Shown: piece by piece, positions 25,855 through 35,857 of the stretch
Numbering within the stretch: position 1 is the stretch's first letter
Layout of the letters: each line of letters starts with the position of its first letter
Assembly (NCBI GenBank): GCA_013177795.1
Contig: JABLXY010000004.1
Span: 296,001 to 360,000 of the forward strand
Source: Syntrophaceae bacterium
GTDB lineage: Bacteria; Desulfobacterota; Syntrophia; Syntrophales; UBA2192
Direction of reading: 5' to 3'
DNA length: 64,000 bases
Notes under the pieces: generated by a model
What the model was told of the DNA's origin: nothing
What the model saw: the letters and a program-made list of their open reading frames with translations, nothing else
The model's database searches: none
Program-made: the position numbers and the translations under genes

Positions 25855-27008
25855 AGGGCCGTGCGGTAGATCGCGATGGCGTCCTCGAGGGTCACCTTGC
25901 GGGGGTTGTTCTCGAGGGGCCGGGCGACCGTCATGGCCACCCGTGCCATTTCGGGGAAGTCCTCCTCGGGGATCCCGAGTTCCTCGAGACCCGTGGCGAT
26001 GCCGCAATCCTCGATCAGGTCGTCGACGGCCTCCACGGCCAGCATCGCCGCGTCACGAACGGAGAGCCCCTCGGTGTTCTCCCCCATGGCCTCGGCCACG
26101 AGGGCGAACTTCTCCAGGGCCCCGGGCAGGTTGTACTCCATGATCCTGGGCAGCATCAGCGTGTTGGCAATGCCGTGGGAGATCCCGTACTTGCCTCCCA
26201 GCGGATAGGACAGCGAGTGCGCTGCGCCGACACCGGCGTTTGCCAGCCCGATGCCCGCGTACAGGCTCCCGAGCATCTGGGCCTCCCGGGCCTCGAGGTC
26301 CTTGCCGTTGTGGACGCAGGTTCGCAGGTTCCCGGCGATGAGCCGGATGGCCTCCAGCGAGAACATCTCGCTTACGGGGCTTGCGATCACTGACGTGTAG
26401 GACTCGATGGCGTGGCAGAGCGCATCGATGCCCGATGCGGCCGTCGGCTGCGGGGGGAGGCTCAGGGTGAGTTCCGGGTCGAGCAGCGCAAGGTCCGGGT
26501 ACATGTATACGCTGTTCATCCCTTCCTTCTTTTGAAGATCGGGCCTTACGAAGACGGCCGTGAACGTCACCTCGCTGCCCGTCCCCGCCGTCGTCGGCAC
26601 CATGATCGTCGGGAGTCCCGGTCCCGGGACCTTGTTGAGGCCCAGGAAGTCCTTCGCCTCGGCCCCGTGGGCCGCAACCACGGCGACGGCCTTGGCCACG
26701 TCCATGGCGCTCCCGCCGCCGATGCCGATGACGATGTCGCACTTGCCCTTCAGGGCGAGCTTGGCACCCTCGTCGGCCTGCTCGAGGGGCGGCTCCGGCA
26801 ACACCTTGTCGTACAGGACGGCCTTCATGCCCTCCCGGTCGAACATCTCCGCGATCCTGTCCCGCATCCCCAGATTGGCCAGGTTGCCGTCGAGCGCGAC
26901 AAAGGGCTTTTCCGCCCTCAGGTCACGCACCTGGGCTGCTAGCCCGGAAAAGGTGCCGCAGCCGAAGACGATCTTTCTTGCTCCCGTGAAGGAAAAGGTT
27001 TTCGTCAT
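25851..27008 (-). CDS. Iron-containing alcohol dehydrogenase, candidate Kdo 8-oxidase (KdnB)
   Basis: This is a group III metal-dependent alcohol dehydrogenase of 385 residues. The nucleotide motif GGGS (97-100), TTAGTGSEVT, and metal ligands Asp195, His199 (GIDALCHAIESY), His264 and His278 (GISHG) are present, so it should be active with iron. On family grounds alone it could be any alcohol or lactaldehyde dehydrogenase. In Shewanella an enzyme of this family, KdnB, oxidises C8 of Kdo before KdnA aminates it, and here it lies directly upstream of a KdnA-like gene and kdsB. The KdnB role is therefore probable but inferred. AGGAGG precedes ATG 27008; a longer open frame to 27356 overlaps the next gene. 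Confidence 0.8.
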   Translation of the reverse strand: MTKTFSFTGARKIVFGCGTFSGLAAQVRDLRAEKPFVALDGNLANLGMRDRIAEMFDREGMKAVLYDKVLPEPPLEQADEGAKLALKGKCDIVIGIGGGSAMDVAKAVAVVAAHGAEAKDFLGLNKVPGPGLPTIMVPTTAGTGSEVTFTAVFVRPDLQKKEGMNSVYMYPDLALLDPELTLSLPPQPTAASGIDALCHAIESYTSVIASPVSEMFSLEAIRLIAGNLRTCVHNGKDLEAREAQMLGSLYAGIGLANAGVGAAHSLSYPLGGKYGISHGIANTLMLPRIMEYNLPGALEKFALVAEAMGENTEGLSVRDAAMLAVEAVDDLIEDCGIATGLEELGIPEEDFPEMARVAMTVARPLENNPRKVTLEDAIAIYRTAL

Positions 27009-27094
27009 GAATCGATCCTCCTGCAACCCCTTTTGATGCTTATGGAATTTCCGAGGGCGCTTCGGTGCAGCATCGCGCAGACCGCCTTTGAAAG

Positions 27095-27829
27095 TCAAGG
27101 ATTTTGTTTCCCGCAGTACCATTCGAGCTGTCTGCAGAACCCCCGGATGATCTTCACCTCCCGCGACCGCAGCTCCACCCGCGACAGGAGTCGCCTGATG
27201 CTGGTCATCCAGTACTCGGGATTCTGGGGATTGATGAAGCCGATGCGGACACTCACCTCCTTGATGTGCCGGTACATCCCCTCGAGTTCCCCCGATGTGG
27301 CGAGTCTCGGTGCGAATGTCCTCTTCTCGGAGGCAGCCGTGAAGATTTCGTAGCAAAGGATCATGACGGCATGCGAGAGATTGATGGAGCGGAAACGCTC
27401 CGAAACCGGGATGTGCACAAGCATATGCCCGTAACGAAGCTCCTCGTTGGTCAGTCCGGCGTCCTCGGCGCCGAAGAGCAGGGCCACCCTGTTTTTCCTC
27501 GATATTTCAACGAGTTTTTCCGCTGCCTCCCGGGGCGTCTGGAAGGCGGGCCTGGCACGGCCCACCCGGGCCGTCGTCGCCACGATGTACTGAAATCCCG
27601 ACAGGGCCTCTGCCAGGTCGCGCTCGTAGCGGATGCGCTCCACGACGTCGGAGGCCAGGTGCGTGGACATCTGCAGGATCTTCTCCCGGTCGTAATCGAT
27701 GTCGCTTACGACCAGGAGGTTTTCGATGCCCATGTTCTTGGCGCAGCGGGCCGCGGACCCGATGTTGCCCGGGTACTTGGGTCTGTTGAGCACGACGGTG
27801 ACATTCTCGAGAAGCACTCCGGCGGCCAT
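27095..27829 (-). CDS. SPOUT RNA methyltransferase, TrmJ/SpoU type
   Basis: This 244-residue SAM-dependent 2'-O-methyltransferase of the knotted SPOUT fold has motif 1 VTVVLNRPKYPGNIGSAAR (8-27 region, with the catalytic Arg), motif 2 LFGAEDAGLTNEEL and motif 3 INLSHAVMILCYE. The order and a C-terminal helical extension match TrmJ, which methylates position 32 of tRNAs; the exact target base cannot be read from sequence. ATG 27829 was chosen because upstream in-frame residues to 28021 overlap rsmG on the other strand. It is divergent from rsmG, with 133 nt between them. Confidence 0.85.
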   Translation of the reverse strand: MAAGVLLENVTVVLNRPKYPGNIGSAARCAKNMGIENLLVVSDIDYDREKILQMSTHLASDVVERIRYERDLAEALSGFQYIVATTARVGRARPAFQTPREAAEKLVEISRKNRVALLFGAEDAGLTNEELRYGHMLVHIPVSERFRSINLSHAVMILCYEIFTAASEKRTFAPRLATSGELEGMYRHIKEVSVRIGFINPQNPEYWMTSIRRLLSRVELRSREVKIIRGFCRQLEWYCGKQNP

Positions 27830-27962
27830 ACCTGAAACCCTCTCTGCAACGTGGCGCGAGTTTACCACAGATCCGGCGATCGATCCCCTCTTTTTCGTTG
27901 CGGCCCCGCGTCCCGTCTGGTAAGCGAAGACCAGCGCGGGCATTCGGCAACGGCAGCAGGCA

Positions 27963-28622
27963 ATGGGCGGGAGTTTCAAACAGATTCTTCTGGCAGCGGC
28001 GGTCGAGATGGGGATTGTCATCGATCAGGACCGTCTTGCCCTCTTCGAGGAATACCGTAAGACGCTGCTGCTGTGGAACAGCAGGATGAACCTCGTGTCC
28101 CTGCGTTCGGAGACCGACCTGCCCGTGAGACACTTCATCGATTCGCTCACGCTCCTGCCCTTTCTCCCCGCGGGGGGGACCAGGCTTCTCGACATTGGTT
28201 CGGGGGCAGGGTTCCCTGCGATTCCTCTCAAGATTTTCCGACCCGATCTCCACTTCACCCTGCTGGAGTCCTCACGCAAGAAGTGCTCCTTCCTCAAGGA
28301 GGTCATCCGGAAACTGGGGCTGAAGGACATCGCGGTCGCGCAGAGCCGCCTCGAGGCGCTCCTGTCCAGCAAGACCCCGCCTGTGTACGACATGATCGTA
28401 TCCCGTGCGACGTTCAAGATGAACGAGCTCCTGGAACTCTCCTTTCCTCTTCTCAGGCCCGGGGGGATTCTTGCCGCGATGAAGGGGCCCGGCCTGGAAG
28501 ACGAGACAGGACCCCTGGATACAATGAAACTCAAAGGATTCCGAGTCCTTAAAGACCACTCGTTCACCCTTCCGCTCACCGGGGACCGGCGGCGGATCGT
28601 CCTTGTGGATAAACCCGGCTGA
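27963..28622 (+). CDS. rsmG: 16S rRNA (guanine527-N7)-methyltransferase
   Basis: RsmG (GidB) makes m7G527 in the 530 loop of 16S rRNA. It is 219 residues, with MNLVSLRSETDLPVRHFIDSL at about 41-61 and the SAM motif LLDIGSGAGFPAIPLKI, both diagnostic. The rsmG-parA-parB order next to dnaA is a common arrangement near bacterial origins. A perfect DnaA-box 9-mer overlaps the last codons of the gene. The start ATG follows GGCAGCAGGCA, a weak site. Confidence 0.94.
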   Translation: MGGSFKQILLAAAVEMGIVIDQDRLALFEEYRKTLLLWNSRMNLVSLRSETDLPVRHFIDSLTLLPFLPAGGTRLLDIGSGAGFPAIPLKIFRPDLHFTLLESSRKKCSFLKEVIRKLGLKDIAVAQSRLEALLSSKTPPVYDMIVSRATFKMNELLELSFPLLRPGGILAAMKGPGLEDETGPLDTMKLKGFRVLKDHSFTLPLTGDRRRIVLVDKPG

Positions 28623-28742
28623 AACGACGGTCACTGTAATTATAACTTTCTAATTTTATTAGATAAATTAGTTTTTTGCCCCTCCGAAAATTTCCTTTGA
28701 AAAACCCCCTTTTTATGCTAGCATCGACCAACATTATCCAGC
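28604..28742. other. Candidate origin element between rsmG and parA
   Basis: TGTGGATAA at 28604-28612 is a perfect DnaA box (TTATCCACA on the minus strand). It is followed by a conspicuous A+T block at 28636-28680 containing ATTTTATTAGATAAATTAG, then TTATCCAGC at 28734-28742 (7 of 9). One perfect box plus an unwinding-like AT block is suggestive but sparse. The dnaA-dnaN gap is the competing candidate. Confidence 0.4.
28697..28724 (+). promoter_or_regulatory. Candidate promoter for parA-parB
   Basis: TTGAAA (28697-28702) and TAGCAT (28719-28724) with a 16-bp spacer lie about 50 nt upstream of the parA start. The -35 is good and the -10 moderate. Confidence 0.4.
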
Positions 28743-28772
28743 CGGCTAGACTTCCAGTTTCCGCGATACAGC

Positions 28773-29549
28773 ATGCGTAAAATTATTTGTATTGCCAATC
28801 AAAAGGGAGGGGTCGGGAAGACCACGACGGCCATAAATCTTTCGTCGTCCCTCGCCGCGGCCGAAAAGAGGGTACTGCTCATCGACGGCGACCCCCAGGG
28901 CAACACGACCAGCGGTATGGGGATCGACAAGGCCTTGATCGAAAACAAGAATCTTTACCATGCCCTCATCGGCCGCTGCAGCCTCGAGGAGATCATCGTG
29001 AAGACACAGATCCCGACTCTCGATGTGGCGCCGTCGAACCAGGATCTCGTCGGCGTGGAGATCGAGTTCGTCTCCCTCGAGGAGCGGGAAAAAAGGCTCA
29101 AAAACCTCCTGGCGAAGCTGCAGGTCCCATACGATTATTGCATCATCGACTGCCCGCCGTCACTCGGTTTCCTCACGCTCAATGCGCTGGTGGCGTCGGA
29201 TTACGTGATCATCCCTCTTCAATGCGAGTATTTCGCCCTCGAGGGGTTGGCTCACCTGTTGAACACCGTCAAGCTCGTCCGCTCCAGGATGAACCCGTCT
29301 CTTTCCCTCGGGGGGATCCTGCTCACGATGTTCGACGTCCGCAACCGCCTGTCCCACAGGGTCGTCGAGGAGGTCAGGAACCATTTCGGCTCGAAGGTCT
29401 TCAACACGGTGATTCCGCGAAACGTCAGGATCTCCGAGAGTCCCAGTCACGGGCTCCCGATCATTCTCTACGATGTGAAGTCCCGAGGGGCCGTGGCCTA
29501 CATGGATCTGGCCCACGAAATTCTCTACGACGGGAGAGTCCAGGGATGA
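28773..29549 (+). CDS. parA: Chromosome partitioning ATPase ParA (Soj)
   Basis: This 258-residue deviant Walker ATPase drives segregation of ParB-parS complexes over the nucleoid. The deviant Walker A KGGVGKTT with its signature Lys is near the N-terminus (10-17), followed by DGDPQGNTT, and CIIDCPPSLGFLTLNAL is the Walker B region. The N-terminus starts directly with the ATPase fold, without the HTH extension of plasmid type Ia ParA, so this is the chromosomal Soj type. Its stop overlaps the parB start (ATGA), indicating one operon. A parS-like site at 10294 gives the system a target in the window. Confidence 0.95.
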   Translation: MRKIICIANQKGGVGKTTTAINLSSSLAAAEKRVLLIDGDPQGNTTSGMGIDKALIENKNLYHALIGRCSLEEIIVKTQIPTLDVAPSNQDLVGVEIEFVSLEEREKRLKNLLAKLQVPYDYCIIDCPPSLGFLTLNALVASDYVIIPLQCEYFALEGLAHLLNTVKLVRSRMNPSLSLGGILLTMFDVRNRLSHRVVEEVRNHFGSKVFNTVIPRNVRISESPSHGLPIILYDVKSRGAVAYMDLAHEILYDGRVQG

Positions 29550-30394
29550 TCAAGAAAAACTCGCTGGGGAGGGGTCTTGGGGCCATGTTCCCCGACCTCC
29601 TGGAGAAGATCGGGGACAAGCCCGTCCTCGTGACATGCGGCATCGAGGAGCTCGTCCCGAACCGCTACCAGGCAAGGAAGGATTTCGACCCCGAGGAGCA
29701 CAAGAGCCTCGTCGCGTCGATCCGAAAGAGCGGGATCATCCAGCCCATCGTGGCCAGAAAATTCGACGGGGGCTACGAGATCATCGCAGGCGAGCGACGC
29801 TGGCGGGCTGCCCAGGAGGCAGGGCTCAAGAGCGTGCCGGTCATCCTACGCGAAGCGGCGGACCAGGACACGGCGGTTCTCTCGCTCATCGAAAACCTCC
29901 TGAGGGCAGACCTCAACCCGATCGAGGAGGCCGAGGCATTCCATCGGCTGATCAACGAGTTCGGCCTGTCGCACGAGGCCCTTTCCGAGACCGTCGGCAA
30001 GGACCGCTCCACGGTCACCAACGCCCTGAGACTGCTCAAGCTCCCGAGGGAGATCCGCGAGGCCATCGCCAAGGGGACCCTCTCGGCAGGTCATGCACGG
30101 GCCATCCTCGCGCTGGAAACGATCGAGGAACAGAATCACCTGTTCAGGTCGATCCTCTCAAAGGGTCTTACCGTGAGGGAGGCCGAGGCCCTTGCAAGGG
30201 GAAAGCGGAAGGCGGGAAACGTGAAGAAAACGCGCGGTGCCGACGAGCACCTCGCGGAAATCGAAAAGCGGCTCGCCCGGCGCCTGATGACAAGAGTCAC
30301 CGTCCGCTCCGGGAGGAAGGGAGGAGCTATCGAGATTCGTTTCAGCTCTCCCGAGGAGCTCGACAGGCTTCTGGATGTTCTCCTGCGGACGTGA
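29546..30394 (+). CDS. parB: Chromosome partitioning protein ParB (CTPase, Spo0J family)
   Basis: This 282-residue ParB binds parS and slides as a CTP-dependent clamp. Visible features are the N-terminal GRGLGAMFPD that contacts ParA, the CTP-binding segments around NRYQARKDF and AGERRWRAAQEAG (GERR motif), the HTH LSHEALSETVGKDRSTVTNALR, and a basic C-terminal dimerisation region. The ATG overlaps the parA stop by 4 nt, so translation is coupled. The palindrome at 10294 matches the consensus this HTH family binds. Confidence 0.95.
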   Translation: MIKKNSLGRGLGAMFPDLLEKIGDKPVLVTCGIEELVPNRYQARKDFDPEEHKSLVASIRKSGIIQPIVARKFDGGYEIIAGERRWRAAQEAGLKSVPVILREAADQDTAVLSLIENLLRADLNPIEEAEAFHRLINEFGLSHEALSETVGKDRSTVTNALRLLKLPREIREAIAKGTLSAGHARAILALETIEEQNHLFRSILSKGLTVREAEALARGKRKAGNVKKTRGADEHLAEIEKRLARRLMTRVTVRSGRKGGAIEIRFSSPEELDRLLDVLLRT

Positions 30395-30516
30395 CCGCGT
30401 CGGGAACTGTGCGTTTATCGGAAAACGCCAATGATTGCAACGGACTGACCCTGGCTGGATTCTCATGTTTTTGTTGTCAACAATTGTTTAATTTCTGTTT
30501 ATAAGGCAGGGGGACC

Positions 30517-31869
30517 GTGGAATCTTTCTGGAAAAAAAGTGTTGATATCATAAGGGAAAAGGTTACGAAGCAAAATTTCGATACCTGGATCAGCCCCCTG
30601 AGGATCAGCTCGCTGGAGCCATCGGGTGTCGAACTTTCGGTCCCAAACCGCTTTTTCCGGGACTGGCTGACCGAACACTTCATGGACGTCATCAAGGACT
30701 CGGTTTCGTCCGTATCCGGGGTGCCCATGACCGTCCGGTTCAGCATCGACAAGACTCCCGTACAGGCGAGACCCGACGTTTCAGATTCGGCGCAGGCCGA
30801 CCGCCCGAAACCGGCCGAGCCCGCGATTCCTGTTAACCGGATTCACCCTTCGCTGAACCTGAATTACAACTTCGACCGTTTCGTCGTCGGGCCGAGCAAC
30901 CAGTTTGCCCATGCCGCAGCGGTTGCCGTCGCGGAGGCGCCCGCAAAGAACTACAACCCGCTTTTCATCTACGGCGGTGTGGGCCTCGGCAAGACGCACC
31001 TCCTGAACGCCATCGGGCTTCACACCTTCAAGATCGACCCCTCGGCCAATATCCTCTACGTTTCAGCCGAGGAGTTCATGAACGAGATGATCAATTCGAT
31101 CCGCTATGACAAGATGCAGCAATTCAGGGAAAAGTACCGCAATATCGACTCATTGCTCATTGATGACATACAGTTCATAGCCGGGAAGGAACGGACGCAG
31201 GAAGAGTTTTTCCACACGTTCAACACGCTGCACGACTCGGGCAAGCAGATCGTCGTCACGAGCGACAAGTTCCCCAAAGACATCCCGAACCTGGAGGGAA
31301 GGCTCCGCTCCCGGTTCGAGTGGGGCCTGATCGCCGACATCCAGCCCCCGGAAATCGAGACGAAGGTGGCCATTGTCGACAAGAAGGCCCAGGAAAACAA
31401 CATCTCGCTCCCAAAAAATGTGGCCTACTACATTGCCTCGAAAGCGGAATCGAACATTCGGGAACTCGAGGGGTTCATCATCCGCATCGGGGCCTATGCG
31501 TCACTCACGGGACGGGAAATCGACATGGATCTCGTCAAGGAAGTGCTGAAAAAATTCTTCAAGCAGGGTGAAAAGCCGGAAGTGACCATCGACGAGATCA
31601 TGAAGACGGTTGCTGCAAAATTCAACATCAGAATCGCGGACTTGAAATCTCATAAAAAGAACAAGAACCTGGTGATCCCGCGGCAGATTGCCATGTATCT
31701 TGCAAGAAGGCTCACCTCCCACTCGTTCCCTGACATCGGTGCCAAGATCGGCGGGAAAGATCACTCGACGGTCATCTATGCGAACAACAAGATAAAGGAC
31801 CTGCTGGAGAAAGACCCGAAGATGGAGCTTGTCGTCAGGGAAATTGAAGAGAGTCTCAACAGGAGCTGA
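30517..31869 (+). CDS. dnaA: Chromosomal replication initiator protein DnaA
   Basis: DnaA unwinds oriC and loads helicase. It is 450 residues from GTG 30517, preceded by AGGCAGGGGG. Domain I (1-90) begins WKKSVDIIREKV. The AAA+ domain III has Walker A GGVGLGKTH with Lys159 and Walker B LLIDDIQFIAGKE. The C-terminal domain IV HTH ends with the signature DHSTVIYANNKI that reads DnaA boxes. The 122-nt gap before it contains a near-perfect TTGTTGTCAACAA dyad and no full DnaA box. Two ATATCCACA boxes follow the gene. Confidence 0.97.
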   Translation: MESFWKKSVDIIREKVTKQNFDTWISPLRISSLEPSGVELSVPNRFFRDWLTEHFMDVIKDSVSSVSGVPMTVRFSIDKTPVQARPDVSDSAQADRPKPAEPAIPVNRIHPSLNLNYNFDRFVVGPSNQFAHAAAVAVAEAPAKNYNPLFIYGGVGLGKTHLLNAIGLHTFKIDPSANILYVSAEEFMNEMINSIRYDKMQQFREKYRNIDSLLIDDIQFIAGKERTQEEFFHTFNTLHDSGKQIVVTSDKFPKDIPNLEGRLRSRFEWGLIADIQPPEIETKVAIVDKKAQENNISLPKNVAYYIASKAESNIRELEGFIIRIGAYASLTGREIDMDLVKEVLKKFFKQGEKPEVTIDEIMKTVAAKFNIRIADLKSHKKNKNLVIPRQIAMYLARRLTSHSFPDIGAKIGGKDHSTVIYANNKIKDLLEKDPKMELVVREIEESLNRS

Positions 31870-31885
31870 CAGGGTTGCGAGGGGG

Positions 31886-32010
31886 ATATCCACACCGTGA
31901 GGCAAGACATCTTGTCGACCGGGAAGAGGAAAGGGAGATATCCACATATGAACAGTCCCTATTATGATTAATCCTCTTACTCCTCTTTTTCTGTTTTATT
32001 AAAGAGAGTA
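31886..32010. other. Candidate oriC/DnaA-box region between dnaA and dnaN
   Basis: Two identical ATATCCACA 9-mers (31886-31894 and 31938-31946) match the DnaA box TTATCCACA with one change, in the same orientation and 52 bp apart (about five helical turns). A pyrimidine-rich, AT-rich run at 31961-32014 (ATTATGATTAATCC, TTTTATTAAAGAG) follows and could be the unwinding element. The dnaA-dnaN gap is a common oriC position. Few boxes are visible, so this may instead be dnaN/dnaA autoregulation. Confidence 0.5.
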
Positions 32011-32102
32011 AATAGGGCCTGTGAAACGTGGGGAGAGAGTTGGGAGAAGGGATGCCTTGAGCGGGGCCACTGCGAATAAAGTGACGGAAAGGATGCGGGC
32101 TT

Positions 32103-33224
32103 ATGGAATTCAGTGTGAAGCGTGACGTTTTCCTGGGCGGTGTTCAGAGGACACTGGGTATTGTGGACAGGCGCACGTCGATGCCGGTACTGAACAATGT
32201 TCTGATCAGGGCAGAGTCGGAACGGATCCGCATCGTGGCGACGGACCGAGAAATCGGTCTCATTGCGGACTACGAGGCGGAGGTCATCCGGGAAGGGGAG
32301 ATCACGCTTCCGGCCCGCAAGCTCTACGAGATGATTCGGGAAATTCAGGGAGAGCAGGTCCACTTCAAGAAGGAGGAGACGAACTGGGTGGCCATCAACT
32401 GCGGGAAGGTCAACTTCCGGGTCCCGGGCATACCGGCGGAGGAATTCCCGAAGATCGTGGACGATGAGGAGGTCGGGTTTATCCGGGTCGACGGCGCGAT
32501 GCTCGGCGACATGATCAAGAAGACCTACTTTGCCATGTCCACCGACGAGTCCAGGGTCAATCTCAACGGCGTCTACCTCAAGGCGGAGAAGGAGCAGACG
32601 GGGGAGTTCATGATGCGCATGGTCGCGACCGACGGCCACCGGCTCTCCATCGCCGGCGCAAACCCCAAGGTCGAGCAGGTCATGGAGCTCGAAAGGGGAA
32701 TGATCATCCCCCGAAAGGGGATCACGGAGATTCGCCGCCTCGTCGAGGACAGGGACGGGGCCGTCGAGATAGGGGCCCGGAAGGGCATGTGCGTGCTGAA
32801 GAAGGACGGCATTGTCCTGAAGGTCAGCCTCATCGATGCCGAATTCCCCGACTACAAGCGCGTCATCCCGAAGGACAAGGGGACCCAGGTGGAGCTCGAC
32901 CGCGCGGCGGTCCTCCACGCGCTCAGGAGAATGAGCGTGATGGCCAGCGAACGCTACAACGGCGTTCGGATCAAGCTGCTGACGGACAAGATGGTCCTCA
33001 ATTCCATCAACCCCGATGTCGGCGAGGCCAGCGAGGAGGTCGAAATCCAGTACCAGGAGGGCGACGTCGAGGTCGGCTTCAACGTCCGCTACCTGCTGGA
33101 GGCCATCGAGGCCGTCGACGAGGAGAGGTTCGTGCTTGAGATCCGAAGCGGTCTGAGGCCCGCCATGGTCAGGCCGGCCCAGGACAGCGGCTACATGTGC
33201 ATCGTGATGCCGCTGAAGATTTAG
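32103..33224 (+). CDS. dnaN: DNA polymerase III beta subunit (sliding clamp)
   Basis: This is the ring-shaped processivity clamp of the replicase, 373 residues, made of three similar clamp domains of about 120 residues. Family segments visible are the N-terminal MEFSVKRDVFLGGVQRTLGIVDRRTSMPVLNN (split: FLGGVQRTLGIVDRR, TSMPVLNN), ATDGHRLSIA at about 177-186 and the C-terminal YMCIVMPLKI, where the hydrophobic cleft for client motifs ends in MP(M/L). It follows dnaA in the conserved dnaA-dnaN-gyrB order. The recF gene often found between dnaN and gyrB is absent here. Confidence 0.96.
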   Translation: MEFSVKRDVFLGGVQRTLGIVDRRTSMPVLNNVLIRAESERIRIVATDREIGLIADYEAEVIREGEITLPARKLYEMIREIQGEQVHFKKEETNWVAINCGKVNFRVPGIPAEEFPKIVDDEEVGFIRVDGAMLGDMIKKTYFAMSTDESRVNLNGVYLKAEKEQTGEFMMRMVATDGHRLSIAGANPKVEQVMELERGMIIPRKGITEIRRLVEDRDGAVEIGARKGMCVLKKDGIVLKVSLIDAEFPDYKRVIPKDKGTQVELDRAAVLHALRRMSVMASERYNGVRIKLLTDKMVLNSINPDVGEASEEVEIQYQEGDVEVGFNVRYLLEAIEAVDEERFVLEIRSGLRPAMVRPAQDSGYMCIVMPLKI

Positions 33225-33291
33225 CCGCAGGGCACGGGTGACAAGCCGCCGCTCAGGCAGGGGAGTCCAATCAAGAAGCCAGGAGTTGTGA

Positions 33292-35718
<2,427 letters not shown>

Positions 35719-35857
35719 CGCCGCCTCGCGGCAGGCAACGGGCTTCAGGCGCCGGGCCCCGGGATGAGCAAGCCGAGGGACCGGAAGCCAGAATGCCGAC
35801 ACTTTCCGTCCCCCCGGGAAGGGGGGAATTTTGTTTCCCGAAGGAGAGTCGCTTTTC

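Noticed and set aside
31990-32045. A second parS site near dnaN (GTGAAACGTGGGG)
   Set aside because: It is not palindromic and lacks the CACGTG centre.
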